Shown one piece after another: positions 35,675 to 44,629 of a DNA stretch of 64,000 nucleotides. The stretch covers positions 62,001 through 126,000 of the forward strand of contig JAJEDI010000041.1 of the NCBI GenBank assembly GCA_022821585.1. Reading direction: 5' to 3'. Position 1 is the stretch's first letter; each line of letters opens with the position of its first letter. Origin of the DNA: Caldilineaceae bacterium (GTDB lineage Bacteria > Chloroflexota > Anaerolineae > Caldilineales > Caldilineaceae). The notes beneath the pieces were generated by a model. The model did no database searches. It had not been told where the DNA came from and saw only the letters and a program-made list of their open reading frames with translations. The translations under genes and the position numbers were made by a program.

Positions 35675-36652
35675 TCACGAACGCAGCTCGCCCAGAGACC
35701 TTTCGTCCTGGCTTACGAATTCGGCGACCGGGCTCTCCACTCGCCCGTAGCCGCTCCAAGTCTTGAATCCCAGAAGCTTAAGCAGCTCGGGGGAAGCATC
35801 AGCCAGCATCTCGGAACGTGCGCCTATGGTGAAATTCTCCTGGGGACGGAACTGCGGTCCGCAGAAAGTGGTCAGCAGGCCGTAGCGGTTTTGGGAACTG
35901 ACATTGGCGCCGGTGCCGTGCCAGAGGCGCCCATCAAAAACCATGGCGGTGCCGGCAGGCCCTTCAGCTGCCAGAGCTTCCTCCTGGTCGGTAGGACGAG
36001 GAGGCCGGCCGCGAACGTGGCTTCCGGGCACCAGTAGAGTCCCACCGTTTTCGGCGCTGAATTCGTTGAGCATCCACATTACATTTACGCAAACGCAGGG
36101 TGCTATCATCTGCGGAGGATCGTCCCCCTCCAGATTGGAGCGTTGGCGAGAAATCGAGCCCACCGGTACCGGCGACGGCGCTCGATTGACGGGGTGGGGC
36201 ATCCACCATTGATCGGTGTGCAGATTCATGGCGACGCCACCCGGCTTAGCGATATTGGCTGAGTAGCTCGAAAGCAGGTAGTCATCGCCCAGAACATGAT
36301 CGACGACGTCGCGTACTCGCTCGGTAAAGAGTATCTGGCAGAAGATCTGGCCCTTGTTTACCAGCATCCACACACGTTGATTGACGCCACCGGCTTCAGC
36401 CGTATAGGCCTGTTGTCGGGGGCGGCCCTTCCCGTCGGTAAAGGCGCCCCACTGCTGTCTCGGCCCCCCGTCTTCGAAGGCTGCGCCCAGTTCCAATTCG
36501 GCCGCCGCTTGTTCCTTCAATCTACTTAGTGCGGCGTCCACAACCGTCGGTTCCAAAGCGTCTTCGATAAGACAGTAACCAAAGTCGTCGATATCGGACT
36601 TAGCCTGCTCGACGCTTGAGGTCGATTTGGGCACTTTCGCGGTGTTGTGCAT
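35675..36652 (-). CDS. Phytanoyl-CoA dioxygenase (PhyH)-family protein 4
   Basis: A 325-residue Fe(II)/2-oxoglutarate oxygenase. The iron ligands are His145/Asp147 in NLHTDQWW and a distal His in RLWHGTGANVS, followed by an Arg of SSQNRYGLL for 2-oxoglutarate. GGTLLVPGSHVRGRPPRP is the usual loop before the last strand. ATG 36652 is chosen because AGGAGG lies 6 bp upstream; a longer frame to 36808 has no such site. It is isolated from the other paralogues, between ftsH and the second repeat element. Substrate unknown. Confidence 0.88.
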   Translation of the reverse strand: MHNTAKVPKSTSSVEQAKSDIDDFGYCLIEDALEPTVVDAALSRLKEQAAAELELGAAFEDGGPRQQWGAFTDGKGRPRQQAYTAEAGGVNQRVWMLVNKGQIFCQILFTERVRDVVDHVLGDDYLLSSYSANIAKPGGVAMNLHTDQWWMPHPVNRAPSPVPVGSISRQRSNLEGDDPPQMIAPCVCVNVMWMLNEFSAENGGTLLVPGSHVRGRPPRPTDQEEALAAEGPAGTAMVFDGRLWHGTGANVSSQNRYGLLTTFCGPQFRPQENFTIGARSEMLADASPELLKLLGFKTWSGYGRVESPVAEFVSQDERSLGELRS

Positions 36653-37121
36653 CGGTTCCTCCTGACAGTACGGTTTTGGGTACTCTAATCCATTTTCGCC
36701 TGCACGGCAATGCAAATGTGGGTTTAAGTCGAGAACACGAGTAGTTGCACTTTTCGAATTGCGTTTTCTGTTCTCTTTTGGAGGTAGGCAAGACAGGCGC
36801 GATTCCATTGCATTTCCGGGTGAGACGTCTTGGTATCAGGCATGATTTACATAGCTTTTTGCACTGTTTCATTTATGAACGGGGCTTCAACATTGCATGG
36901 CTAGGCTCAGGCGATTACGGAGAGCCGGGTTCATTGCTGCAGGCTGACTGGCAATACCCCTCTCGCGGCGTCGACAGCCTTCGGCAGGGAGGGTAAGTTT
37001 GAAAGGAGTCGCTCCAAAGGAATCAGCTTGAAGAGTGCCATTTCGTCGTGCCTTCCGGTACACCGCGAGGAGAGTCATCAATTTATGCGGTATTCGATCA
37101 TCTATGACCTGATTTTTTCCT
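36653..37121. other. Intergenic region upstream of the PhyH 4 gene
   Basis: These 469 bp hold the promoter side of the PhyH 4 gene on the minus strand and end at the left terminus of repeat copy 2. I see no gene. A 90-codon minus frame (36600-36872) crosses the PhyH start region and looks random. No clear -35/-10 pair or hairpin stands out. Confidence 0.4.
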
Positions 37122-37512
37122 GGGTGCGTCCCAGATATGGGGTGAGGGTGGGGTCGGTCTGGCGAGGGATTTATGCCAAAGATGGCCGAACTAATTGCGG
37201 GCATTGAGGAAGGAAAAGGTTCAGGCACAGGGCCTGCCACTGCGGGAGCAAGACAGGGGATGGGGCGAAGCGCGCCCGCCGCGGGCGGATAACGTCATGT
37301 TGCCCTCAGTCTCAATGCGGCGCGAGCAGGACCGGGGCGTTGCGGGGGCGGAGCCCTCGCACAAGGGAAGGCGCTTGCGCCCGACCGCCCAACTGCATTG
37401 ATCAGTGGTTAGCGAAGGGGACACATCTGACTCAGAGTTTAGCTCGAGATGGGTAGGGCTGCGTTGCTACCCCGAGGCGCTGGATGATTCGCCCCGACTT
37501 TGGGATGCATCC
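37122..37512. repeat. MITE-like repeat element, copy 2
   Basis: The left end is GGGTGCGTCCCAGATATGGG and the right end, read from the opposite strand, is GGATGCATCCCAAAGTCGGG; the two are imperfect inverted repeats. Internal blocks are CAGGCACAGGGCCTGCC, GACAGGGGATGGGGCGAAGC, the core GTTGCGGGGGCGGAGCCC and the hairpin GGCGCTTGCGCC. It matches copy 3 (62118-62504) over nearly its whole length. The right end borders the start of the membrane protein gene at 37566. GATTTTTTCCT just outside the left end resembles GATTTTCCTC just outside the right end, a possible target-site duplication, but the match is imperfect. Confidence 0.85.
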
Positions 37513-37565
37513 GATTTTCCTCAACTGTTTCTAAGGTTAGATTTGCTGTGCTAGAATTGTCAGAT

Positions 37566-39392
37566 ATGGATAGTTTCGCATTGCCCTGGACGGCAATAGT
37601 TGTTCCCGTCGGGCCACCGCTCGTTCTGACCCTTGGCAGCATTGTACTCTGGATCATGGGTGGCTTCGTGCGGCCAGCTGTGCGCTGGCAGGCATTTGGA
37701 AGTCCGACGGGAATCCTCAGTGGGATCGCCCTGCTTTTCTGGGTAATAGCTGCCGCCATGACGGTGGGTCTACGCGTTCAACCCACCGCCCCTTCCTACA
37801 GTATTCCCTGGCAACCATTCTTTTCACCAGGCGCTGACCTCCTGTGGGTCAGTAACGGCTGGAACTGGTATGTATCCTGCCTCATCCTCCTGCTTGGCGG
37901 GGGTGGTCTGTTGTTCAGCGGAATATCCTCAGCGAGCAGCGAACTGACAGTTGAAGAGAACTGGCATGGCAGAGCGATGACGCTTGCGCTGTCGTTGAAT
38001 GCCATTTCAAGCGCCCTGTTCTTTGTCAGCAGCGGAAATCTGCTTACTGTGACTCTGATGTGGGTCGTGATGGACCTTTTCGTCATTGCCCGCAGCACAA
38101 TCGTGCCCGAAGGGCCCGGGCCTTCGCCTACGCGCCAGTTCCAGGGTTTGAGCATGATGGGCGCGCTGCTGCTCCTGATAGGGCTACTTCCGGCCGGGCA
38201 AAGTGGACCTGCTGAACTCCTGGCGGGGGGCCAGCTACCCCAAGAGACGGTGATTCTGATGCTGGTGGCCGGCGTCATCAGGGCCGGCGTCTATCCCTTG
38301 CACCTATGGCTTCTGCCTCACAGAGGTGAACGCTTGTATATGCCGGACCGCCTTATCGACCAGATGCCGCCGGCGCTCTGCGGGCTGTGGCTGCTGGGTT
38401 GGTCAAGCGGCCTGGCCGGAGAAGAGCTCCTCGCGCGCCCTGAAATTGTGGCTCTGGCACTTCTTGGGCTGCTCGGCTCTGCGATTGCCACTTTCACGAC
38501 AACGACCAGGCAAGAACACACCACGTTCGTACTGGTCACTGCAGTGGGCATTGCGGGACTGACGAGTATTTTGTCGGAAATAAGAGGGCCGGCCGCCGTT
38601 CTATGGCCTACGACGACTTTCGCCCTGGGGGGCGGCCTCTGGCTGATTGGTGAACGAATCTGGCGCGCCTGGCACTGGCAGATTCCGATCAGTGTAGGCG
38701 TCCTGGCCCTGGTAGGCGTTCCCTTTACGCCAGGATTTCTGACCCAATCCGTGGTGGCACAGCTGTTGGTAGTTGGCAGTTGTCCCGACGCCAACACTCT
38801 TTGCGGAAATCTTGGGGTCCTCATGTGGCCCCTCTTTGCAGCATACATTGTGACGCAGATGATATACGTCTCTTCTCTGTTGCGGAGTTGGGACAGTGAG
38901 CCCGGCGGCTCTGTATGGGAACTGAGCCCTAACGCGTGGGTGATCGGCAGACTACTGGCATATGTGGTTGTACTTGCTATTCCGCTGGCCACTGCTGGTC
39001 TTTTCCCTGTGATGATGACGAATCTCGCCAACCTTCCGGATGCCATTCCACGCGGCGCCGGGAATCCCCCTAGTGCGGTGGCGAGCTGGCAGGTCTGGTT
39101 GACCCTTGCAGGACCACTTACTCTGGGCATATTTCTGGCTATCGCCCGTACTCACGTCAGGGAGGTTCTAAGTGCCAGCGACAACAGGCCCGGTTCGCTG
39201 CCGACGCTTCGGTCATGGTCGAGCCGGGTAGCTCGTCTGGCGACACTGGATTGGATTTCCCGCCTAACCAGGTGGGGCACAGTCAGGGCGGGTGCCGTGT
39301 GGGACGTCGGCCTGGAGATCGTGGAGGGCGCCGGCCACATGGGGTGGGTGGTCGTCTTTGGCATCATTGGCTATTTGTTGTTGAGCGCATAG
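37566..39392 (+). CDS. Complex I/Mrp antiporter-like membrane protein lacking canonical channel residues
   Basis: A 608-residue protein with about 14 membrane helices related to NuoL/NuoM/MrpD. In place of the P-x-H-x-W-L-P signature it has YPLHLWLLPH (243-252), with the family's typical neighbouring loop TTRQEHTTF. The proton-channel Glu right after the Trp of TM5 is Val (LMWVVMD, Val167), and the TM7 Lys five residues before PLH is Arg239. Pumping may therefore be altered or lost. The start ATG 37566 avoids residues encoded in the repeat's right end; a GTG at 37548 is possible. It is the first gene of a three-gene membrane set upstream of the mevalonate genes. Confidence 0.8.
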   Translation: MDSFALPWTAIVVPVGPPLVLTLGSIVLWIMGGFVRPAVRWQAFGSPTGILSGIALLFWVIAAAMTVGLRVQPTAPSYSIPWQPFFSPGADLLWVSNGWNWYVSCLILLLGGGGLLFSGISSASSELTVEENWHGRAMTLALSLNAISSALFFVSSGNLLTVTLMWVVMDLFVIARSTIVPEGPGPSPTRQFQGLSMMGALLLLIGLLPAGQSGPAELLAGGQLPQETVILMLVAGVIRAGVYPLHLWLLPHRGERLYMPDRLIDQMPPALCGLWLLGWSSGLAGEELLARPEIVALALLGLLGSAIATFTTTTRQEHTTFVLVTAVGIAGLTSILSEIRGPAAVLWPTTTFALGGGLWLIGERIWRAWHWQIPISVGVLALVGVPFTPGFLTQSVVAQLLVVGSCPDANTLCGNLGVLMWPLFAAYIVTQMIYVSSLLRSWDSEPGGSVWELSPNAWVIGRLLAYVVVLAIPLATAGLFPVMMTNLANLPDAIPRGAGNPPSAVASWQVWLTLAGPLTLGIFLAIARTHVREVLSASDNRPGSLPTLRSWSSRVARLATLDWISRLTRWGTVRAGAVWDVGLEIVEGAGHMGWVVVFGIIGYLLLSA

Positions 39393-39618
39393 ACGGGGAC
39401 TGACTGCATGCGGGGGATTTCTGGTCGCTGGATGTAAGAGGCGAGAGCAAGGATAGATCGGACCTGATTTGAATCTCGTACTCTGGCACCCATTAATGCG
39501 GGTTTGCCAGCGTCGCGAAGAATAAGGAATGCAGATCACTGTGAAACAACAAAGTACGACTACCAATCGCGTTCGAGCAGTGCGTTACCTTTACTTTGAT
39601 TCAGGACGGTCTTGATAC

Positions 39619-40362
39619 GTGGCTGTGTTTTGGGCTTCAGTACCTCTACATGTGCTCTTGGGGTTCGTCGCCGCCGTACCGGTCGTCCTCTGGGACTGGC
39701 GGATCGCGTTGCCCGGCATCCTCCTGGTGCAACTGGGGACAAGCGTGCTTGTTGGTACGGTTTACGGTCTCGCGGCGCCCTGGCCGGCTGTCCATTTTGG
39801 TGTGCAAGTCCTGGCCTGCCTGATTCTTCTACTTTCCATTCTGCAGACCAGCAACGTTCAGGTCCGCACATCAGGGGAGTTCAGTTCGAGGCTCTTTCGC
39901 ATGTTGGTATTGGGGATAGCGGCACTGATGGTCTGGAGAGCAACGGAAGGAATCGAATTGCCGCGCCTTGAAGACTCCACCAAAGTGCTGTTTATCTGGT
40001 TCGCAGCGATTGCTTTGATCACCCTGGGCATGACCGAGACAGCCTTGTTCGGAAGCATAGGCCTACTAATGTGGTTGATCCCGGTCCAGGCATTCCTGTC
40101 GGTACTGTTTCCTGTGCCTGCAGTCATCGTCTTACTGGGGATCCTGCAGATATTGGTTGCCCTAGCGTGCAGCTTCCTCCTGCTTGCCGAGGACGATGCG
40201 CTTTCTCTGATCGATGTTCCCTCCACGGACTCGAACCTGGCAGCAGGGGTCCATCGCCGCCACAGCATCGCTTCCGGGGCCAGGGTGCTGGGATATGGCA
40301 TCGGGTTTTGGTTCTATACTCTGGTCAGTCGACTTCGGAACACTGAGGCTAGAAACGGTTGA
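39619..40362 (+). CDS. Hypothetical membrane protein, 247 residues
   Basis: About seven hydrophobic helices, including MAVFWASVPLHVLLGFVAAV and LFIWFAAIALITLGMTETAL, with a polar C-terminus (HRRHSIASGARVLGYG). I cannot assign it to a family; NuoJ/NuoK-like or MrpB-like small subunits in similar positions are possible parallels but no motif confirms this. It begins at GTG 39619, 226 bp after the antiporter-like gene, and is followed by the second antiporter-like gene. The three probably form a membrane complex. Confidence 0.6.
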   Translation: MAVFWASVPLHVLLGFVAAVPVVLWDWRIALPGILLVQLGTSVLVGTVYGLAAPWPAVHFGVQVLACLILLLSILQTSNVQVRTSGEFSSRLFRMLVLGIAALMVWRATEGIELPRLEDSTKVLFIWFAAIALITLGMTETALFGSIGLLMWLIPVQAFLSVLFPVPAVIVLLGILQILVALACSFLLLAEDDALSLIDVPSTDSNLAAGVHRRHSIASGARVLGYGIGFWFYTLVSRLRNTEARNG

Positions 40363-40509
40363 GGCACTATTTCCCGTTCCAGGGCAGGCTGGCGGGGTGC
40401 AGGAGACTGGCTTCCTCAGCGCCATCTCCGACAGGTTGCCCCTCGAGAGCAATGAGGAAGTTCCGGGGATCCTCGGAGGTGAGTCAACGGCCATGACATT
40501 CAGCTGCCC

Positions 40510-41928
40510 ATGATCCAGCTTGCCCTGCCATCCTTCCTGTTCAGCCTTCTCCTGCTGGCAATAATCTCCAGTTACATCTTGCGCCGCTGGGAACCAGGGA
40601 TCTCACTGGCCATTGGTGCGATGTTAATGATTGTAGGTATGCTGCTGTGGCAGTATCCGATGGACGCGCCGCCGGTTACTCTTCCGCTGGTTCCTGTCGA
40701 ACTCGACTTACGCGCCGGGATTTGGGAGTACGGTTTTCGTCTACAGTTTACCCAGACGAATGAACCGATTGTTGTAATTGTCCTCCTCCTGTTGGGTTCG
40801 GGGATGCTTCTGACGGCCGCGGCAAGCCAGGGGAGAGTGTTTCCACCTTCGATGTTGCTCGTGGGTGCAGGCTATATAGGTATGGCCTTGATGGTGGATG
40901 CACCGATTTCGCCTGTGTTTCTCGCGCCGACGGTCCTGGCGATTCTGATGACGGTAAGTGTTTTCCCTCTTCAAGTAGGTTTCGACGGCGAAGCGTTGAA
41001 TTCCTTGAGGGCGATACTGCCGCCGATTCTGGCGACTCCATTCGTGTTGTTTGCCGCGTGGAACATTGAGCAGCTTCCCCTAAATCCTCAAGACATTGGT
41101 CTGGCAGCGGGGGGCGCGCAGCTTCTAGGTGTTGGGCTTCTTATTCTTCTGGCGCCGGTGCCGTTGCATAGCGGGCAGCCGCAGCTGGGCGAGTCTTCCC
41201 CGCCAATAGCGATGGCCTTGACCATTCTCCTATACCAGACAGTGGCCCTCTACCTTTATTTCCTTGCCACTTCGAACGTCCCCTTGTTGTTGAGCAGCAC
41301 CGCCCTAAACGTGTGGCTGACGTCGACCGCTACGATCACCTTGGTTTGGGGCGGAGTGGCGGCGGCAGCGGCCAGCCATCCAGGCCGGTTGCTTGGCTAC
41401 GCCATGCTTCACGATTGGGGACTGATTCTACTGCTCCTCGCTGGTTCTGACGAGGGCAGCCTACCGCTGGTCATCTCGCTGTTCGCCCTGCGAATATTAA
41501 GTGCAATGAGCGCTGCCGCCGGTCTGTCGCAGATCAAGCAGGCGGCAGGCAGCCTTGATGCTGAAAGCCTACACGGGATTGCCGCCCGCCTTCCCTGGAG
41601 CACAGCGGCCTTTCTCCTGGGCAGCCTGGGACTGGCCGGGTTCCCTTTGACAGCGGGTTTTTCTGGACACTGGTCGGCACTACAGGCTCTGGCAGAGGGT
41701 GACTGGCGCTTCGCGGCAATCGTGCTGATTGCAAGCGGAAGTGTAATTTTCGGGTTCGTTCGCATGGTCGGCATCTTCTTTGGGCGACTTGCCTATCCTC
41801 AGTTGCCGCGCGAAAAGCCCTTGGGTGTATTCTTCTCCCTGATGGCGATTCTTCTGGTCACAGGCATGGCCATCGCGCCCCAGTTGTTCGAGGGACCGCT
41901 CGTCAGGACCCTGCTGGCATTTGATTGA
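40510..41928 (+). CDS. NuoN/NuoM-like membrane protein lacking canonical channel residues
   Basis: A 472-residue protein with about 13 helices. It matches the antiporter-like subunit family at VPLHSGQPQLGESSPP (about 217-232, corresponding to PFHxWxPDxYEGAP), HPGRLLGYAMLHDWGLILL (KRLLAYSS region) and GLAGFPLTAGFSGHWSAL (SLAGIPPTAGF region). The usual Lys five residues before the PxH is Leu213 here, and no Glu is present in the TM5 equivalent (PVFLAPTVLAILM). It lies 147 bp after the small membrane gene. The pair of degenerate antiporter-like proteins without other complex I subunits nearby argues for a role other than respiration. Confidence 0.78.
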   Translation: MIQLALPSFLFSLLLLAIISSYILRRWEPGISLAIGAMLMIVGMLLWQYPMDAPPVTLPLVPVELDLRAGIWEYGFRLQFTQTNEPIVVIVLLLLGSGMLLTAAASQGRVFPPSMLLVGAGYIGMALMVDAPISPVFLAPTVLAILMTVSVFPLQVGFDGEALNSLRAILPPILATPFVLFAAWNIEQLPLNPQDIGLAAGGAQLLGVGLLILLAPVPLHSGQPQLGESSPPIAMALTILLYQTVALYLYFLATSNVPLLLSSTALNVWLTSTATITLVWGGVAAAAASHPGRLLGYAMLHDWGLILLLLAGSDEGSLPLVISLFALRILSAMSAAAGLSQIKQAAGSLDAESLHGIAARLPWSTAAFLLGSLGLAGFPLTAGFSGHWSALQALAEGDWRFAAIVLIASGSVIFGFVRMVGIFFGRLAYPQLPREKPLGVFFSLMAILLVTGMAIAPQLFEGPLVRTLLAFD

Positions 41929-42088
41929 CCAGAGACTGTCAGAATCTTCCCAACTCCCAATTGATAGAGATTGATAGTCAGCGCCTGCTAAGGTAACAGT
42001 TGAAGGTACTGGGAAGGTGTTTAGCATCTTGCGCATGTCGCCATGCGCGAACACAGTGAGAGCCCTATTGGTTCCGCAGAATCCTTTC

Positions 42089-42095
42089 GAGGAGG
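42089..42095 (+). promoter_or_regulatory. Strong ribosome binding site that fixes the HMG-CoA reductase start
   Basis: GAGGAGG is a near-perfect Shine-Dalgarno sequence. The codon six bases after it is ATC at 42102, in frame with HMG-CoA reductase. There is no ATG, GTG or TTG between it and the first in-frame ATG at 42255, and that ATG is 51 codons inside the expected protein. Confidence 0.7.
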
Positions 42096-42101
42096 CCAGC
42101 C

Positions 42102-43466
42102 ATCGCAGTCAGCAAGGACAGCCGTTCATCCCGACTTGAGGGCTTTTACAGGCGAAGCCTGGAAGACAGGACTGCACTCATATCTGAATGGGCGTCACTG
42201 ACTCTGGAAGAAACAACGATCCTAGGAGAGAGTATTGGCCCGGAGCAGGCCAATATGATGATCGAAAATGTCGTGGGACGCTTTTCCTTGCCATTGGGAA
42301 TCGGGGCAAACTTCCTAATCGACGGGCTTGACTACCTCATTCCGATGGCCGTAGAGGAGCCTTCGGTCGTGGCAGCCGTCAGCTCGGCCGCACTTCTCGC
42401 TCGTACGGCGGGAGGCTTCTATACGGGGAGCACAGACCCCGTGATGATCGCCCAAATTCAGGTCCTTGACCTGGCCGACATGGGCAAAGCCAAGAGAGCT
42501 ATCCTTGCTTCACGGGAGGAGATCTTAGCTTGCGCCGATACAAGCCCCTCCCTGTCACGCTTGGGAGGCGGGCCACAAGGCATCGAGGTGCGCGATCTGC
42601 CCGACACGCCAGCGGGGCCGATGCTTATCGTCCACCTGATGATCGACTGCCGGGACGCAATGGGCGCCAACGCTGCCAACACCTCGGCCGAGGCTGTGGC
42701 GCCGTTGATTGAGCAGATCAGCGGAGGGCGGGTAGGACTACGCATCCTTTCCAATCTTAGCGACAGGCGACGTGCGTGGGCGGAAGTCGAGATTCCCGCC
42801 AAGGCGTTCGAAAGCGATGACTTCCCAGGTAGAGAGGTGATTCAGGGGATTGCCGAGGCGAACGCTTTCGCCGTTGCGGACCCCTATCGTGCAACGACCC
42901 ACAATAAGGGCATCTTCAACGGTGTGGACGCGGTGCTGCTGGCCACTGGGAATGACTGGCGTGCGGTGGAGGCGGGGGCACATGCCTGGGCTGCGCGTGA
43001 CGGTCAGTACCGGGCGCTCACCGACTGGCATGTGCGCGGCTGCGGGGACTTTGAGACATTGTATGGACGTCTGGAGCTGCCGCTGGCCGTCGGCACGGTG
43101 GGCGGGGCGACAAGGAGCCACGCTTCCGCCGGGGTTGCATTGAAGATTCTGGGCTTGGATGTCGAGGGTCAGGGCAGGATTGCGCCAGAGAGTCGTGGTT
43201 CGGCCGGCGGAGCGGAGGTGGGGTCTGACCGCCGAGGCGCCAGAAGGTTGAGTGAAATCGTTGCCGTCGTAGGATTGGCCCAAAACCTTGCGGCGCTGCG
43301 CGCGCTGGCGACTACGGGAATACAGAAGGGTCATATGCGTCTTCACGCACGTCAGGTTGCGGTGGCGGCCGGCGCTGGGGGAGAGGCGGTCGAAAGAATT
43401 GCCGGGCAGCTGATTGCTGAAGGAAGCATACGGGTAGAGCGGGCCAAAGAGCTTCTGCGACAGTGA
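42102..43466 (+). CDS. mvaA: Hydroxymethylglutaryl-CoA reductase, class II (degradative type), apparent ATC start
   Basis: About 454 residues. It interconverts HMG-CoA and mevalonate with NAD(P)H. Class II landmarks are IENVVGRFSLPLGIG, MAVEEPSVVAA (catalytic Glu), RDAMGANAANT, DPYRATTHNKGIFNG (catalytic Lys), ATGNDWRAVEAG (Asp) and GIQKGHMRLHARQ with the C-terminal His. From the first ATG (42255) the protein would lack about 50 residues (RLEGFYRRSLEDRTALISEW in the upstream frame, matching the usual N-terminal helices). The in-frame ATC at 42102 with GAGGAGG upstream is the best candidate start; CTG at 42153 or a sequencing error are alternatives. It is followed 56 bp later by HMG-CoA synthase, so the two form a mevalonate operon. 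Confidence 0.85.
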   Translation: MAVSKDSRSSRLEGFYRRSLEDRTALISEWASLTLEETTILGESIGPEQANMMIENVVGRFSLPLGIGANFLIDGLDYLIPMAVEEPSVVAAVSSAALLARTAGGFYTGSTDPVMIAQIQVLDLADMGKAKRAILASREEILACADTSPSLSRLGGGPQGIEVRDLPDTPAGPMLIVHLMIDCRDAMGANAANTSAEAVAPLIEQISGGRVGLRILSNLSDRRRAWAEVEIPAKAFESDDFPGREVIQGIAEANAFAVADPYRATTHNKGIFNGVDAVLLATGNDWRAVEAGAHAWAARDGQYRALTDWHVRGCGDFETLYGRLELPLAVGTVGGATRSHASAGVALKILGLDVEGQGRIAPESRGSAGGAEVGSDRRGARRLSEIVAVVGLAQNLAALRALATTGIQKGHMRLHARQVAVAAGAGGEAVERIAGQLIAEGSIRVERAKELLRQ

Positions 43467-43522
43467 AGAGGTGGATGCTCTCGCGGCGGCAAATAGGGAA
43501 GGCCAGCAAGAGAGGATAGGCC

Positions 43523-44629
43523 ATGTTGAATCAGCCAGTTTTGCAGGTAGGGATTGTTGGTTACGGGGCTTACGTTCCGCGTTTCCGCTTGCCTGGGTCG
43601 GAGATCAGCAGAATCTGGATGGACGAGATTGAAGCGGCAGGAAAGATGCCCCGTGCGGAAGATAACGGTCTGAAGAAGAAGGCGGCAAGTAGCCCCATCA
43701 AGGAGAAAGCAGTGCCGGGGCTGGATGAGGACACGGCGACGATGAGCATTGAGGCGGCGCGTAATGCGCTCGCGCGTTCAATGATCGACCCGCAGGAAAT
43801 CCGCGCAGTATGGGTGGGAAGCGAGAGTCATCCCTATGCGGTTAAGCCCACGGGCACTATCGTGGCCGAGGCGATTGGCGCCACGCCGGCAACTCAGGCC
43901 GGAGACTGGCAGTTCGCATGCAAGGCCGGAACCGAAGCGGTGCAGGCTGCAATTGGCCTGGTCGGGAGCGGCATGGCGCCTTATGCCCTTGCAGTTGGGA
44001 TGGACACGGCACAGAGTCGACCGGGCGATGCGCTCGAGTACACAGCTGGCGCAGGGGGTGCGGCGCTGCTGCTGGGTGCGGGGGATGAATCTCTTGCAGC
44101 CATCGAACGAAGCTTGAGCTATGTTTCGGATACGACAGATTTCTGGCGAAGGCCCGGCAGCCAGTTTCCCAGCCACGCCGAACGCTTTAGCGGAGACCCC
44201 GGATACTTCGGCCATGTGCTGCCGGCGGCGGAGCAGATCATGCAGGAGACAGGGGTGGCGGCCGCGGAGATCGACCACGTTGTGGTGCATCAGCCCAATT
44301 TAAAGTTCCCAATACGGGCAATGCGCACGATGGGCTTCAGGGAGGAACAGTGGGTGAATGGGCTACTGGTTGAAGAGATTGGAAACACCTACGCGGGATC
44401 TGCTCTTGTCGGATTAACGGCGGTACTGGACACAGCCACAGAAGGCCAGCTTGTTCTGGTCGTCAGCTATGGCAGCGGGGCAGGCTCGGACGCCTTCCTA
44501 CTCAGGACGACCAATCGCATAGGCGCGGCACAGGGCAAGGCTCCTTCAACCCAGGAATACATCGGTCGCCGCGTTGAGATTGACTATGCGCAATATGTGC
44601 GATTTGGGGGGAAACTGGCAGCCCACTGA
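43523..44629 (+). CDS. Hydroxymethylglutaryl-CoA synthase, archaeal type
   Basis: A 368-residue thiolase-fold enzyme that condenses acetyl-CoA and acetoacetyl-CoA to HMG-CoA. The catalytic Glu69 (LDEDTATM), Cys133 (FACKAGT) and His256 (VVHQPNLKFP) can be assigned. N-terminal VGIVGYGAYVPRFRL and the length fit the short archaeal/Chloroflexota form. In archaea this gene is commonly adjacent to an acetoacetyl-CoA thiolase and a DUF35 protein; neither is present in the window. Start ATG has AGAGGA upstream. With HMG-CoA reductase it would feed isoprenoid synthesis by the mevalonate pathway. Confidence 0.9.
   Translation: MLNQPVLQVGIVGYGAYVPRFRLPGSEISRIWMDEIEAAGKMPRAEDNGLKKKAASSPIKEKAVPGLDEDTATMSIEAARNALARSMIDPQEIRAVWVGSESHPYAVKPTGTIVAEAIGATPATQAGDWQFACKAGTEAVQAAIGLVGSGMAPYALAVGMDTAQSRPGDALEYTAGAGGAALLLGAGDESLAAIERSLSYVSDTTDFWRRPGSQFPSHAERFSGDPGYFGHVLPAAEQIMQETGVAAAEIDHVVVHQPNLKFPIRAMRTMGFREEQWVNGLLVEEIGNTYAGSALVGLTAVLDTATEGQLVLVVSYGSGAGSDAFLLRTTNRIGAAQGKAPSTQEYIGRRVEIDYAQYVRFGGKLAAH

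Noticed and set aside
37111-37522. Target-site duplication around repeat copy 2
   Set aside because: GATTTTTTCCT and GATTTTCCTC are similar but not identical, and the other two copies have no matching flanks.
37500-37565. Upstream ATG at 37500 for the antiporter-like gene
   Set aside because: The first codons are the right end of the repeat element, and the family N-terminus begins at MDSFALPW.
38318-39130. 270-codon minus-strand frame opposite the antiporter-like gene
   Set aside because: The plus-strand frame has membrane-protein structure; the minus frame is Arg/Ser/Pro-rich without domains.
42043-42101. HMG-CoA reductase start at ATG 42043 by frameshift
   Set aside because: That ATG is in a different frame and would need an indel, whereas ATC 42102 follows a near-perfect ribosome binding site in the right frame.
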